Shown in pieces: positions 38,057 through 47,115 of a DNA stretch of 48,373 bases. The DNA is from Desulfonatronovibrio sp. Its GTDB lineage: Bacteria; Desulfobacterota; Desulfovibrionia; Desulfovibrionales; Desulfonatronovibrionaceae. The first letter of the stretch is position 1. Each line of letters begins with the position of its first letter. The DNA lies in the NCBI GenBank assembly GCA_003566455.1, contig PXDF01000112.1, positions 1-48,373 on the forward strand, read 5' to 3'. The translations under genes were made by a program, and so were the position numbers. The notes under the pieces are model-generated. The model had not been told where the DNA came from. It was given only the letters and a program-made list of their open reading frames with translations, and made no database searches.

Positions 38057-39384
38057 TGGAACAACAAATATATCTTTTTGGACTCAACCATAAAACCGCT
38101 GAAATCGAAATCAGGGAGAAATTCGCCCTGAGCGGTTTCAACCCTATAAATATCGGGCTTATGGACAAAGAAGGTCCCATCAAAGAGACTCTCGTCCTCT
38201 CCACCTGCAACCGGGTTGAAATCCTTTGCGTCAGCGAAAAAAAACTTGATGAGGTCGCATCCAGGGTTCTTGAATATTGGGCAGGATTCTGCGGACAGGA
38301 TCCTGGTCTGCTCAAAAAGCATATTTATACCTTTGAAGGTCTTGAGGCTGTCAACCACCTGTTCTCCGTGGCCGCAAGTCTCGACTCCATGGTCCTGGGG
38401 GAGCCCCAGATACTTGGTCAGCTCAAGGATGCCTACCGCAAATCAGTAGATGAAAAAACCGCCGGAGTAATCATCAACCGTCTTTTGCACAAATCTTTTT
38501 CCGCTGCCAAGAGAATCCGTACAGAAACCGCTGTATCCTCCAGCGCTGTATCCATCAGTTACGCAGCTGTAGAACTGGCCAAAAAAATATTCGGTGAACT
38601 GCAGAACCACAGGGCAATGCTCATTGGCGCCGGTGAGATGGCTGAACTGGCTGCACTTCATCTGCTGAACAGTGGCCTTAAGGACATAATGGTGGCCAAC
38701 AGAACCCCGGAAAGAGCTCAGGAACTGGCTGGCAGATATAACGGCCAATCAATGTGCATGGAGAAAATGCTGGAAAACCTGCACAAGGCAGACATCATCA
38801 TCAGTTCCACAGGGGCCAGAACCACCATTATCAGCGCGGCCCAGGTCAGGCAAGTCCTTAAAAAGAGAAAACACCGGCCAATGTTTTTCATTGATATCGC
38901 GGTGCCCAGGGATATTGATCCTGACGTGAATCAGCTGGATAATGTTTATCTTTACGATATAGATGACTTAAAGGAAGTGGTTGAGGAAAATCTGGCCAAC
39001 CGCAGAGAAGAGGCTGACAAAGCCAGAGAAATAATCCACCAGGAAGTTGAAAAATTTTCAGACTGGCTCAAATCCCTTGATCTCAGTCCGACGATAGTTG
39101 ATCTTTTGAACAGAGGCGAACTAGTGGCCAGAAAGGAACTGAAGAAAACGCTGCGCAGCCTGGGTCCGGAATTCAGCGAATCCAATCGCAGGGCCATGGA
39201 ACAACTGGCTCTGTCCATTGTGGGAAAGCTTTACCACGAACCCATTGTCTTCCTCAAAAGAAGAGCCAGGGAAGAAGGAACCTCGCAGAAGTTTATCGAC
39301 CTGACCAGAAGAATTTTCAACCTAGATGATGAACATATCCCTGAAGACGCCCATCAACGCAAAATAAAAGGAAAAGAAAAATGA
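38056..39384 (+). CDS. hemA: Glutamyl-tRNA reductase
   Basis: HemA reduces glutamyl-tRNA(Glu) to glutamate-1-semialdehyde, the first committed step of C5-pathway tetrapyrrole synthesis. The 442-residue protein has catalytic Cys51 in STCNRVE, the AVSSSAVSISYAAVELA linker, an NADPH-binding Rossmann domain with LIGAGEMAELAALHL, and a helical dimerisation domain. Length is normal. The ATG shares its A with the CcsA-like stop (TAATG), a clear sign of translational coupling. The N-terminal GLNHKTA motif is intact. hemC is 37 kb away in this window, so the pathway genes are split. Confidence 0.97.
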   Translation: MEQQIYLFGLNHKTAEIEIREKFALSGFNPINIGLMDKEGPIKETLVLSTCNRVEILCVSEKKLDEVASRVLEYWAGFCGQDPGLLKKHIYTFEGLEAVNHLFSVAASLDSMVLGEPQILGQLKDAYRKSVDEKTAGVIINRLLHKSFSAAKRIRTETAVSSSAVSISYAAVELAKKIFGELQNHRAMLIGAGEMAELAALHLLNSGLKDIMVANRTPERAQELAGRYNGQSMCMEKMLENLHKADIIISSTGARTTIISAAQVRQVLKKRKHRPMFFIDIAVPRDIDPDVNQLDNVYLYDIDDLKEVVEENLANRREEADKAREIIHQEVEKFSDWLKSLDLSPTIVDLLNRGELVARKELKKTLRSLGPEFSESNRRAMEQLALSIVGKLYHEPIVFLKRRAREEGTSQKFIDLTRRIFNLDDEHIPEDAHQRKIKGKEK

Positions 39385-39716
39385 GATCCTATCTGATTCA
39401 GGAAATTAATACCTCGGACATGTCCAAGCTTCTGGAATCACTCTCACAAAAAGCTTATAAGATTCCAGTTGATGGTCTGTTCTGGTTCATTCTGCCTGAA
39501 AATCTGCTTTCCCAAAAACAAGAGGAGCATAAAAACGATTGCGGCCCTCATTATCTGGCTCTTGAGGCTGGAAACAACTGGCTCAAACTGGAACTGCTTG
39601 TCCGCTGTGAAGAAAAAATCCGCTGTGATTGTATTACTTACGCCAACCCTGAACAAAGGGAATTCATGATCAACTTCCTGGACCAGCTTATCAGAAATCA
39701 GGATGTCCGGGTATAA
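39381..39716 (+). CDS. Small conserved-looking protein coupled to hemA, unknown function
   Basis: The 111-residue protein (MRSYLIQEINTSDMSKLLESLSQKAYK...) starts inside the hemA stop (ATGA overlap), so it is translated in step with hemA. It is mixed alpha/beta by eye with cysteines in NDCGPHYLA and VRCEEKIRCDCITY, giving a CxxxxxxCDC cluster near residues 76-84. There is no signal peptide or membrane helix. I recognise no family. Its fixed place behind hemA suggests a role in tetrapyrrole supply or HemA regulation, but that is inference. Confidence 0.75.
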   Translation: MRSYLIQEINTSDMSKLLESLSQKAYKIPVDGLFWFILPENLLSQKQEEHKNDCGPHYLALEAGNNWLKLELLVRCEEKIRCDCITYANPEQREFMINFLDQLIRNQDVRV

Positions 39717-39873
39717 AAGCAGAGGCCAACACCTCACACGTATCACCTTGTTGTATATCCATGCTACTGATGGGTTAAGAAATGACAAAACCAGCTCAGA
39801 TCGAATTTTTGACCGGCAACAATGTTTAAAAAATCATTTTTCTGTGATCTGTAATAGCCGGAGGTGCCCTTAG

Positions 39874-41265
39874 ATGAAATTAACTTTGTTCATCATGATA
39901 GCCATTTTTTTAATGTCCACCGGAGTATTCGCACAGGAGCCGGATTCTTCCCGGCTCGCGGGTATTCAAGAAGAGCTGGGTCAAATCCGCAGACAAATGG
40001 ATGATCTTGTCAAAAGCGAAGCTGCATTGCGCGATCGCCAGACCACCCGAATGATGAGACTTGAAGAAGACTTTGAATCTCTCAGGCTGGAACTGGGACG
40101 AAAGATTTCCGAAACCGAGATCATGCTGTCCCAGGAACAATCCCTGCTTAGAGAATATATAGAAATTATAAACAAAAATATCCGCGAACTCAAAGTTAAC
40201 ATGGACGGATATGATGAAAACCTGAAGGATCTTGATGAGGGTTTGAGCAGTATTGAGCAAAATCTGACCGGAATCAGGGCTGGCCAGAAACAGACTGATG
40301 AAAAAATTACCGCGGTTGAAAATAATATTTCCGCAACTGAGGGAAAGATTACAGCAGTCAGCAGCAGAATTTCTGATCTCACCGCCAGGCTGGAAAAAGA
40401 TCTCTCCAGAATCGATGAAATCCAGGCTGTTGAACAGCGCGTTTCTGATATTGCAGGCAACATTTCCAATATTGAATCAGAATTTGATGAATTAGTATCC
40501 ATGGTCCAACAGGAGTTGGAAGTACATATTAATACTGTTGAGGAGATAGAGAAAAGCATCCGTGAGGAAATCGCGGGTCTTTCTGAAAAAATCTCTTTTA
40601 CTGACCAGGGTGTGGTTGAAAGAATCAGAGCAGCCGAGTCCCGTATCTCCCTTTTGAATGAACATATAAATGAACGCGAAATTCTGGCTGCCGCTGCGAT
40701 CCTTAGTCTTGGTCTTCTCATTCTCATGACCTTTTTTATGGCTGTTTCCTCCAGGAGAAAAGCAACGAGGTTTAACCGCAAACTTGAACAAAAAAACTCT
40801 GAGCTGAACCATAAAATTGAGGAGCAGGGAGCTGCCCTGGATACAAGACTGGTTGAACTCCTGGAAAAACAACTTTTTGCCATGTCTCAAGAGGACACGA
40901 AAACACCCCATTCCGATTCTCCCGATTCAGGCCACGTTACTGATCATTCTCTGGCCATTATTCTGGGAGAGGAGATTTACAGGATAATGAAAAGAAACAG
41001 GGATTTGTCTGAAAAATCTCAGGTTTTTGACGAACTTAAGGAGTCCCTCAGAAGACTTTGGACCGCTTTCAGAGAAAAGGGTTACGAACTGATTGATCTA
41101 CAGGACAAGAAATATCATAAAGGTATGGAGGCAAGGGCAGAATTTTTCCTGACCCATGAACTGCTGCCTGGTGAACAGATTGTTTCCAGAGTGATTAAAC
41201 CCTTGATTAAGTACAAAGGTGTCACCATTCAGGAGGCTGAGATTGAGGTTTTGGTTGGCGAATAA
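39874..41265 (+). CDS. Long coiled-coil protein with signal segment, one membrane helix and a cytoplasmic tail
   Basis: The 463-residue protein opens with a signal-like segment (MKLTLFIMIAIFLMSTGVFAQ, likely cleaved after Ala20). About 235 residues of almost unbroken coiled coil follow, rich in E, I, K and S (25-265). A single membrane helix comes next (about 271-292, AAAAILSLGLLILMTFFMAV), then a short coiled coil and a folded C-terminal domain (about 345-463). The last 70 residues (GYELIDLQDKKYHKGMEARAEF... to IKYKGVTIQEAEIEVLVG) resemble the beta domain of GrpE-like nucleotide exchange factors by eye. GGAGG precedes the ATG by nine bases. This would place the coiled coil in the periplasm and a GrpE-like tail in the cytosol. 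Function is unknown. Confidence 0.75.
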   Translation: MKLTLFIMIAIFLMSTGVFAQEPDSSRLAGIQEELGQIRRQMDDLVKSEAALRDRQTTRMMRLEEDFESLRLELGRKISETEIMLSQEQSLLREYIEIINKNIRELKVNMDGYDENLKDLDEGLSSIEQNLTGIRAGQKQTDEKITAVENNISATEGKITAVSSRISDLTARLEKDLSRIDEIQAVEQRVSDIAGNISNIESEFDELVSMVQQELEVHINTVEEIEKSIREEIAGLSEKISFTDQGVVERIRAAESRISLLNEHINEREILAAAAILSLGLLILMTFFMAVSSRRKATRFNRKLEQKNSELNHKIEEQGAALDTRLVELLEKQLFAMSQEDTKTPHSDSPDSGHVTDHSLAIILGEEIYRIMKRNRDLSEKSQVFDELKESLRRLWTAFREKGYELIDLQDKKYHKGMEARAEFFLTHELLPGEQIVSRVIKPLIKYKGVTIQEAEIEVLVGE

Positions 41266-41293
41266 GTGAATAAAACTGAACTATCCATCCAGA

Positions 41294-41698
41294 ATGTATA
41301 AAAATATTTATTGCCCGGCCCAGCACAAATTATCAGGCAGCTATTATACAACACCTGCCAGATGCGCCAGAATATGCAAAAAATTCCCATGTGAGTTTTT
41401 CACCCGTGAAGAGATTGATCAGTATATTGCACAAGGATATCTTATTGAAACTTTTGCAAGTTTTATTACAAGGAGAATGAGCATGTACCTGTTTAAGAAA
41501 AAAGACGGAAGTCTTATTGAGGCCCCGGAAACCTTTGACCAGCAGAATCCGGGCTGGGAAGAACTGAAGGACGTGGAGGAAGTTTTGTATGTCAGCAAGG
41601 TGTTGATTCCTCAAATAAAGCTGGTTCCCAAAACGGCCCAGAACCAGAAGTCCGGGGATAAGGCTGAAACAGGTCCAGAACAGGCAAAGAAAAAATAG
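41294..41698 (+). CDS. Small cysteine-containing hypothetical protein
   Basis: The 134-residue protein lies 28 bases after the coiled-coil gene on the same strand and is probably co-transcribed. It starts MYKNIYCPAQHKL and has four cysteines in the first third (Cys7, Cys23, Cys27, Cys33), a spacing compatible with a zinc ribbon or cluster. The middle is mixed (FITRRMSMYLFKKKDGSLIEAP), and it ends in a lysine- and glutamate-rich tail. No ribosome site precedes the ATG, so initiation may depend on coupling or on a different start. I recognise no family. Confidence 0.6.
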   Translation: MYKNIYCPAQHKLSGSYYTTPARCARICKKFPCEFFTREEIDQYIAQGYLIETFASFITRRMSMYLFKKKDGSLIEAPETFDQQNPGWEELKDVEEVLYVSKVLIPQIKLVPKTAQNQKSGDKAETGPEQAKKK

Positions 41699-41790
41699 AT
41701 GCAGGCAGGTTCAGGCCCGTAGCACGGTCAGCTTATTCTGTCGAATAGTGGACAGCTGAAAACCAAAAAGTTTAACTTAACGAGTCGGCA

Positions 41791-43161
41791 ATGTTTTTGG
41801 AAAAAATCAAATCACAGGGTATTTCCCACCTTTCCTATATCATGGGAGATAAGGGCAGAGCCGCTGTTATCGACCCCAGGCGGGATTGCGATATTTACCT
41901 GGAAGTAGCGCACAGGCAGGGTAGCAGAATCACCCATATCTTTGAAACCCATCGCAACGAAGATTACGTCATTGGTTCAACAGAGCTGGCGGCAATGACC
42001 GGCGCCGAAGTTTATCACGGGGCTGAACTGCCCTTTTCCTATGGAAAAACCACCAATGAAGGTGATATTTTCAAACTGGGCAGCATCACCCTTGAAACCA
42101 TTAAAACACCCGGTCACACCCATGAGAGTATATCCATTATTCTTTATGACTCTGAGTCAGGTTCAGACCCGGTGGGGGTATTTACCGGAGACGCCCTTTT
42201 CATAGGTGATGTGGGACGCACGGATTTTTTCCCCGATCAGAAGGAACTGATGGCAGGCCTCCTTTTTGACAGCATTTTTAAAAAAATTCTTCCCCTGGGT
42301 GATCACGTGATCCTGTATCCGGCCCACGGAGCCGGTTCAGTATGTGGATCAGGCATTGCTAAGCGTGAGTTTTCAACCCTTGGCTATGAAAGACTAAATA
42401 GCCCTCTGTTGCAGATCACCGACCGCGATAAGTTCATTAAGACCAAGATTCAGGAAATACATCCGAGACCGCCCTACTTTGCCAGAATGGAAGAATACAA
42501 CCTTAATGGTGCCCCCCTCATTGGCAAATCTCATTCTCCGGCACCAATGACTGCTGAAAGGTTTGAGAAAGGCCTGCGGGACGGGATGCTGGCTATTGAC
42601 GTCAGAAGCGCTGAAGCCTTTGCAGGGGCGTTCATCCCGGGAAGCATCTCCATTCCTCTGGGCATGGTTCCTTTATATGCTGGATGGTTTCTTCCCTATG
42701 ACCATGATATTCTTCTTATAGCCAGTTCTTTTGATGATATTGACCTGGCTGTCAGATTTCTGAACAGGATCGGCTATGACCGGGTGGCGGATCACCTCCA
42801 CCAGGGAATGAATGAGTGGGCCGTGAAGGGTAAAAACTTTGACTGCATACGGGGTGTTTTCGCCGGCGAAATCCAGAAAAAAATCAGCAGCAAAGAAAAA
42901 TTCACTCTTCTGGACATAAGGTCAAAGAATGAATTCATAGCAGGTCATCTGCCAGGAGCCCAGAATATTTTTTTGGGAGAGTTGGAACATAGACTGAGTG
43001 AAATCAGACCTGAACGGCCATTAATCACATTTTGCGGAAGTGGTCAGAGGGCCATCATTGCAGCTTCTATTCTGAAAAAACACGGGGTTGATCACGTGGA
43101 AAACTGCTTTGGTTCCATGCAGGCATGCTCCCATACTGGTTGTGAGATAGTTAAGGGTTAA
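41791..43161 (+). CDS. Metallo-beta-lactamase fold fused to two rhodanese domains (persulfide dioxygenase-like)
   Basis: The 456-residue protein has an N-terminal MBL domain (about 1-245), a first rhodanese-like domain (about 265-355) and a second (about 365-456). MBL-rhodanese fusions of this type handle glutathione or other persulfides in sulfur oxidation. In the MBL domain the usual HxHxDH is H54-R-N56-E-D58-Y59, so two histidines are replaced. TPGHTHE with H109/H111 and FTGDALF with D134 remain. The first rhodanese lacks its active cysteine (LLIASSFDD). The second has Cys415 in ITFCGSGQRA. It may be an inactive or altered relative of ETHE1. Confidence 0.86.
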   Translation: MFLEKIKSQGISHLSYIMGDKGRAAVIDPRRDCDIYLEVAHRQGSRITHIFETHRNEDYVIGSTELAAMTGAEVYHGAELPFSYGKTTNEGDIFKLGSITLETIKTPGHTHESISIILYDSESGSDPVGVFTGDALFIGDVGRTDFFPDQKELMAGLLFDSIFKKILPLGDHVILYPAHGAGSVCGSGIAKREFSTLGYERLNSPLLQITDRDKFIKTKIQEIHPRPPYFARMEEYNLNGAPLIGKSHSPAPMTAERFEKGLRDGMLAIDVRSAEAFAGAFIPGSISIPLGMVPLYAGWFLPYDHDILLIASSFDDIDLAVRFLNRIGYDRVADHLHQGMNEWAVKGKNFDCIRGVFAGEIQKKISSKEKFTLLDIRSKNEFIAGHLPGAQNIFLGELEHRLSEIRPERPLITFCGSGQRAIIAASILKKHGVDHVENCFGSMQACSHTGCEIVKG

Positions 43162-43353
43162 AAAGGTTTTACAATTGAGTATGATTGGGGTAGGCTTTGA
43201 TTTTTAAGAAATCAGATACGTTGACATAATTATATTCCGCTCACCAGAAAAGTAAGGATTGCCTTTTTTTTCGCCAAGCCCTTAGTCCTTGAAATATTTT
43301 TTTTTTGGGATGATCCATTTTTGTCTTAATCTAACTTTGCGAGGTAAAGTACC

Positions 43354-44427
43354 ATGAAACCAGGAATTAAAATCTTTTTGGGCATTTTTCTATTATTCTC
43401 GGTGCTGACAATGCTGGGTTGCGGCTCAGACGATGTTGCTGAGCTGGAACCAAAAAAGGAAACCATCAACCTTTCAATGGCTACTTTCTGGCCGGCAACG
43501 GCTTTTCAGGTCTCCCATATGCATCAGTTGTGGATGGATGAAATTGAAAAAAGAACTGACGGAAGGGTAAGGATTACCCTGCATCCCGGAGGAGTCCTTC
43601 TGGGAGCAACAGAAATCTACAATGGAGTGGCCACTGGTGTGGCTGACCTTGGAACCACCTGCCCATCATACACGCCTGGCATGTTTCCCCTTATCGAGGC
43701 CTTTGAACTGCCCGGATATCGCAATGTTAACGCAGCTGCCGCTTCCATGACCATTAATGAAGGCTACAAGAGGATCAAACAGGATCTGGGCAAGGATGAA
43801 TTTGATGATGTCAAGGTACTGTTTTTGTGGGCAACCGGACCTGGAAATATCATGTCCAAAAGACCTGTCCGCACTCTTGAGGACATGAGCGGTATGGAAA
43901 TCCGGGCTGTGGGCGGTACCATTCCCTCCATTGAAAGGCTTGGCGCCGCTACTCACGCCATGCCCATGTCCGAGTCCTACCTGGCCCTGGATCAGGGACT
44001 GGTCAATGGCATTCTGGCGCCCAATGAGACCCTCAGGGCCTTCAGACTGGCAGAAGTCATTGATTACGTTACCAATACTCCCTTCTTGTACAACATAGCC
44101 TTTATAAAAATCATGAACAAGAATACCTGGAACTCTCTGCCTCCGGATATTCAGACAGTTTTCGATCAGATGAACGATGAGTTTGTTTTAAAATATTCCA
44201 CCATGATGGATGAATTCTCAGAAGATATTCTGGAACAGGCGGTTCAGGAGCAGGAAATTCAGGTAATTGACCTTACAGAAGAAGAAACACAGAAATGGCT
44301 TAACAGAATTGAGCCTGTGGTTCAGCAATGGATTTCCAGAAGAGAGGGGCAGGGACTGCCGGCCGCCCAGGCTGTGGAAATAGCCAGGGAACTGGATGAA
44401 AAATACTCTGATATGTATCAGAACTAG
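43354..44427 (+). CDS. TRAP transporter substrate-binding lipoprotein (DctP family)
   Basis: The 357-residue protein is a periplasmic solute-binding component of a tripartite (TRAP) transporter, which uses an ion gradient to import carboxylates and related compounds. It starts with a lipoprotein signal (GIKIFLGIFLLFSVLTMLGC) with lipobox Cys23. The mature part has the DctP/TRAP-SBP fold with MWMDEIEKRTDGRVRITLHPGG-like features and the arginine-containing GMEIRAVGGTIPSIERLGA segment that often clamps a carboxylate. dctQ and dctM follow on the same strand after a strong hairpin. The ligand cannot be named from sequence. Confidence 0.93.
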   Translation: MKPGIKIFLGIFLLFSVLTMLGCGSDDVAELEPKKETINLSMATFWPATAFQVSHMHQLWMDEIEKRTDGRVRITLHPGGVLLGATEIYNGVATGVADLGTTCPSYTPGMFPLIEAFELPGYRNVNAAAASMTINEGYKRIKQDLGKDEFDDVKVLFLWATGPGNIMSKRPVRTLEDMSGMEIRAVGGTIPSIERLGAATHAMPMSESYLALDQGLVNGILAPNETLRAFRLAEVIDYVTNTPFLYNIAFIKIMNKNTWNSLPPDIQTVFDQMNDEFVLKYSTMMDEFSEDILEQAVQEQEIQVIDLTEEETQKWLNRIEPVVQQWISRREGQGLPAAQAVEIARELDEKYSDMYQN

Positions 44428-44446
44428 TTGTTTTCTCAATATTATT

Positions 44447-44484
44447 TTCCCCGGGCTGAGCTCTTTTTCCCTCAGCCCGGGGAA
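44447..44484 (+). repeat. GC-rich hairpin between dctP and dctQ
   Basis: TTCCCCGGGCTGAG (44447-44460) pairs perfectly with CTCAGCCCGGGGAA (44471-44484), 14 base pairs around a 10-base loop, then TTCTTTT. It is about 20 bases after the dctP stop. It may be a leaky terminator or an mRNA-stabilising element that lets dctP be made in excess over the permease. Confidence 0.8.
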
Positions 44485-44534
44485 TTCTTTTGAACTGATT
44501 CTGCAACCATCTAAATAATTCAATACCTGATACT

Positions 44535-45044
44535 TTGAACTCCCAAGAATTGAACATCCTGGAAAAAATCATCCATTCCATGGCCAGACGCACCTCCCAG
44601 TTTGCCCAGTTTGCACTGGTGCTGGTAATGCTGGTTATCGTGGCCAACATCCTTATGCGCATCTGGTGGAAACCATTGCCTGGAAGCTACGAACTGGTTG
44701 AAATAATGGGTGCCGTGATTTTATCCATGGGAGCTGCTTACTGCGCCATTGCCAGGGGGCACGTTACCGTAAGCCTGCTGCTGGATAAACTGTCCAGAAA
44801 AAAACAGTCCGCAGTTGATATCTTCACCAGTTTTATTTCCTTTATCTTTATTTCCGCCATTGGGTGGGGCCTGCTCAAATATGCGAAAATGACCTATGTC
44901 AGGGGACTTGAAACATCCCCCCTGTCCATCCCCCTTTATCCTGTCTATTTCCTTGTGGCCGCTGGTCTGATTATGCTTGCAATCACTGCCCTGCTCCAAC
45001 TCATCAAATCAATCACTTTTCTCATCAATAAAGGAAATCACTAG
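44535..45044 (+). CDS. TRAP transporter small membrane subunit (DctQ family)
   Basis: The 169-residue protein has four hydrophobic helices (about 24-40, 55-75, 90-112 and 135-160) and a DctQ-type plan, including an ILRIWWKPLPGSYELVEIM-like stretch. It pairs with DctM to form the permease. The frame starts at TTG 44535 with a poor ribosome site; an ATG at 44580 is an alternative that would keep all four helices. The stop TAG shares its last base with the GTG start of dctM. Expression probably depends on read-through of the hairpin from dctP. Confidence 0.88.
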   Translation: MNSQELNILEKIIHSMARRTSQFAQFALVLVMLVIVANILMRIWWKPLPGSYELVEIMGAVILSMGAAYCAIARGHVTVSLLLDKLSRKKQSAVDIFTSFISFIFISAIGWGLLKYAKMTYVRGLETSPLSIPLYPVYFLVAAGLIMLAITALLQLIKSITFLINKGNH

Positions 45045-46351
45045 TGCCCCCTGTTCAAGTAGGTATTCTTTCCATTATACTAGTTTTTATCCTTATTGCA
45101 GTACGAATGCCCGTTGCCTATGTAATGCTTGTGGTTGGCATTGCCGGGTACGCGTACCTAATATCCCCTGACGCCGCTCTTTCAATTGCCGCGTCTACGA
45201 TTTACAGTACTTTTGCCTCATATTCGCTCATAGTTGTCCCTCTTTTTGTCTGGATGGGCTATATCGCATACCATGCCGGAATAAGCCGGCGTATTTTTGA
45301 CGCGGCCTACAAGGTGATCGGCAGTCTGCCCGGAGGCCTCGCCCTGGCCACCATCGCGGCCAGCACAGCTTTTGGGGCCATTTGCGGCTCAACCACAGCT
45401 ACTGCCGCTACCATGAGCGCCGTGGCAGTGCCTGAAATGAAAAGATACAAATATTCCCGCTCCCTGGCCACCTCTGTTGTGGCTTCTTCCGGCATTCTGG
45501 GAGTAATGATCCCGCCAAGCGTTATTTTTATTCTCTATGGCATAGCCACGGGCGAATCCATAGCTCTTCTCTTTCTGGCAGGGATTCTTCCAGGATTACT
45601 GCTGATGTTTCTTTTCATGCTGGTGACCTATATAATGGTCAGGAGAAATCCAAAACTTGCTCCCACAGGACCAAAAGTGAAAATTTTGGATAAAGTCAAG
45701 GCCGTGATCAACGGCGGGGTTGAGGTGGTGATTATTTTTCTGGCGGTGATCGGCGGCCTTTTTCTTGGCTATTTCACGCCCACTGAAGCAGGTGCGGTGG
45801 GAGCCGCGGCCACTCTGACAGTGGCGATTATCAGAAGACAGCTTTCATGGAGGGGTTTTTTAGATTCCCTGCGCGACTCCATCCGAATTTCAGCAATGAT
45901 CATGCTCCTGGTGGCGGCAGCTACTGTCTTTGGAAGGTTTCTGGCTGTTACCAACATTCCCATGACCATGGCGGTGTGGGCATCGAGCCTGCCTATTCAT
46001 CCATTCGCTGTTCTGGCTGTTATTCTTTTGATATATTTATTACTTGGATGTTTCATAGATGCCCTGGCCCTCATTCTTCTGACCATCCCCATTTTTTACC
46101 CTGTAGCTGTTCAGCTGGGCTTTGACCCCATCTGGTTCGGTGTAATAATTGTCCTGGTGGTGGGTATGGGAGTCATTACCCCGCCTGTTGGAGCAAATGT
46201 CTACGTGGTGGCCGGCATTGTTCACGACACTCCGGTTACGACTATTTTCAGCGGCTCCTGGCCCTATCTTCTGACCATCATAGTCTGTATAGCCATTCTC
46301 ACTGTTTTTCCCCAGATAGCGCTGTTTTTGCCGGGTCTTTTCAGCGGATGA
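45044..46351 (+). CDS. TRAP transporter large permease (DctM family)
   Basis: The 435-residue protein is a DctM permease with about 11 or 12 membrane segments. Key features are the SSGILGVMIPPSVIFILYGI segment, GCFIDALALILLTIPIFYPV and VVGMGVITPPVGANVYVV. It forms the ion-coupled translocation path. The start is GTG overlapping the dctQ stop by one base, with AAGGA upstream, so it is translationally coupled. Length is normal. It is the third gene of a standard dctP-Q-M TRAP operon. Confidence 0.95.
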   Translation: MPPVQVGILSIILVFILIAVRMPVAYVMLVVGIAGYAYLISPDAALSIAASTIYSTFASYSLIVVPLFVWMGYIAYHAGISRRIFDAAYKVIGSLPGGLALATIAASTAFGAICGSTTATAATMSAVAVPEMKRYKYSRSLATSVVASSGILGVMIPPSVIFILYGIATGESIALLFLAGILPGLLLMFLFMLVTYIMVRRNPKLAPTGPKVKILDKVKAVINGGVEVVIIFLAVIGGLFLGYFTPTEAGAVGAAATLTVAIIRRQLSWRGFLDSLRDSIRISAMIMLLVAAATVFGRFLAVTNIPMTMAVWASSLPIHPFAVLAVILLIYLLLGCFIDALALILLTIPIFYPVAVQLGFDPIWFGVIIVLVVGMGVITPPVGANVYVVAGIVHDTPVTTIFSGSWPYLLTIIVCIAILTVFPQIALFLPGLFSG

Positions 46352-46434
46352 TCTTTTTTGCCTTGACGAATTTCAAAATGACAGTAATTAATTGTTTAAC
46401 TTGAAATTGAAAATCTGAAAGGAGACAATGAGGT

Positions 46435-46875
46435 ATGGAAAAAATCTGGGTTTTAGCAGCAGACAACAGCAGGGCCAGGATTTTTGAAACAACCAGGCGT
46501 ACTGTTCTGGAAAAAGAGATAGAGACCATGGTTCATCCCGCGGGCAGACAGTCTGTCCAGGAATTGATTGAAGACCGTCCAGGTCGAAGCCCTCATCCCT
46601 CTACCAGTGAAAAAAGGGTGGCTTACGCGCCCACTGTGGACCCCAAAAAACATGAAGTTCAGCAATTTGCCCGTTCCCTGGCGAAATTACTGAACAACGG
46701 GGCCAGAGAAAACAAATACCAGAAACTCTATGTTGTTGCGCCACCCTCATTTCTGGGCATGATCAGATCGGAACTGGACGGACAATCCAGAGAAAGGATC
46801 ATAGCCGAAATAGACAAGAACGTGACCCAGTTCAAAATGGAAGAGATCAGGAAATATCTTCCTGAATATATGTGA
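46435..46875 (+). CDS. Host attachment family protein (PF10116-like, baeRF/AtsA type)
   Basis: The 146-residue protein matches the protein-required-for-attachment-to-host-cells family. It starts with WVLAADNSRARIFETTRR and includes LYVVAPPSFLGMIRSELDG and a C-terminal TQFKMEEIRKYLP. The fold is related to the central domain of archaeal-type release factor 1, so a nuclease or ribosome-linked role has been suggested for relatives. No signal peptide is present, so the attachment name is misleading for the protein itself. GGAG lies 10 bases before the ATG. It stands 80 bases behind dctM. Confidence 0.82.
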   Translation: MEKIWVLAADNSRARIFETTRRTVLEKEIETMVHPAGRQSVQELIEDRPGRSPHPSTSEKRVAYAPTVDPKKHEVQQFARSLAKLLNNGARENKYQKLYVVAPPSFLGMIRSELDGQSRERIIAEIDKNVTQFKMEEIRKYLPEYM

Positions 46876-47115
46876 TGGGAGATAATTTTCAATCTTACTT
46901 TGCCAGACAGGGGTTTAGATCATGAACCAGCATGACCTTATTAACCCTGTTTGAAAAGACCTTATCATACGATTATTTCTCAACTATCTTCATTGCTGAC
47001 CCAAAATACACTGACCAATTGTTAGTTAGTCTAGATTTTTGATAAAAGACCAGAAACAGGTAAAAGCTTAATAAAAAACATTGCAACATACCCGCTGTCT
47101 GTTCTGAGGGGGCTT

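Noticed and set aside
39981-40883. A 300-codon frame opposite the coiled-coil gene
   Set aside because: It is serine/arginine-rich low-complexity sequence produced by reading the coiled-coil repeats backwards. The plus-strand gene has a ribosome site and clear domains.
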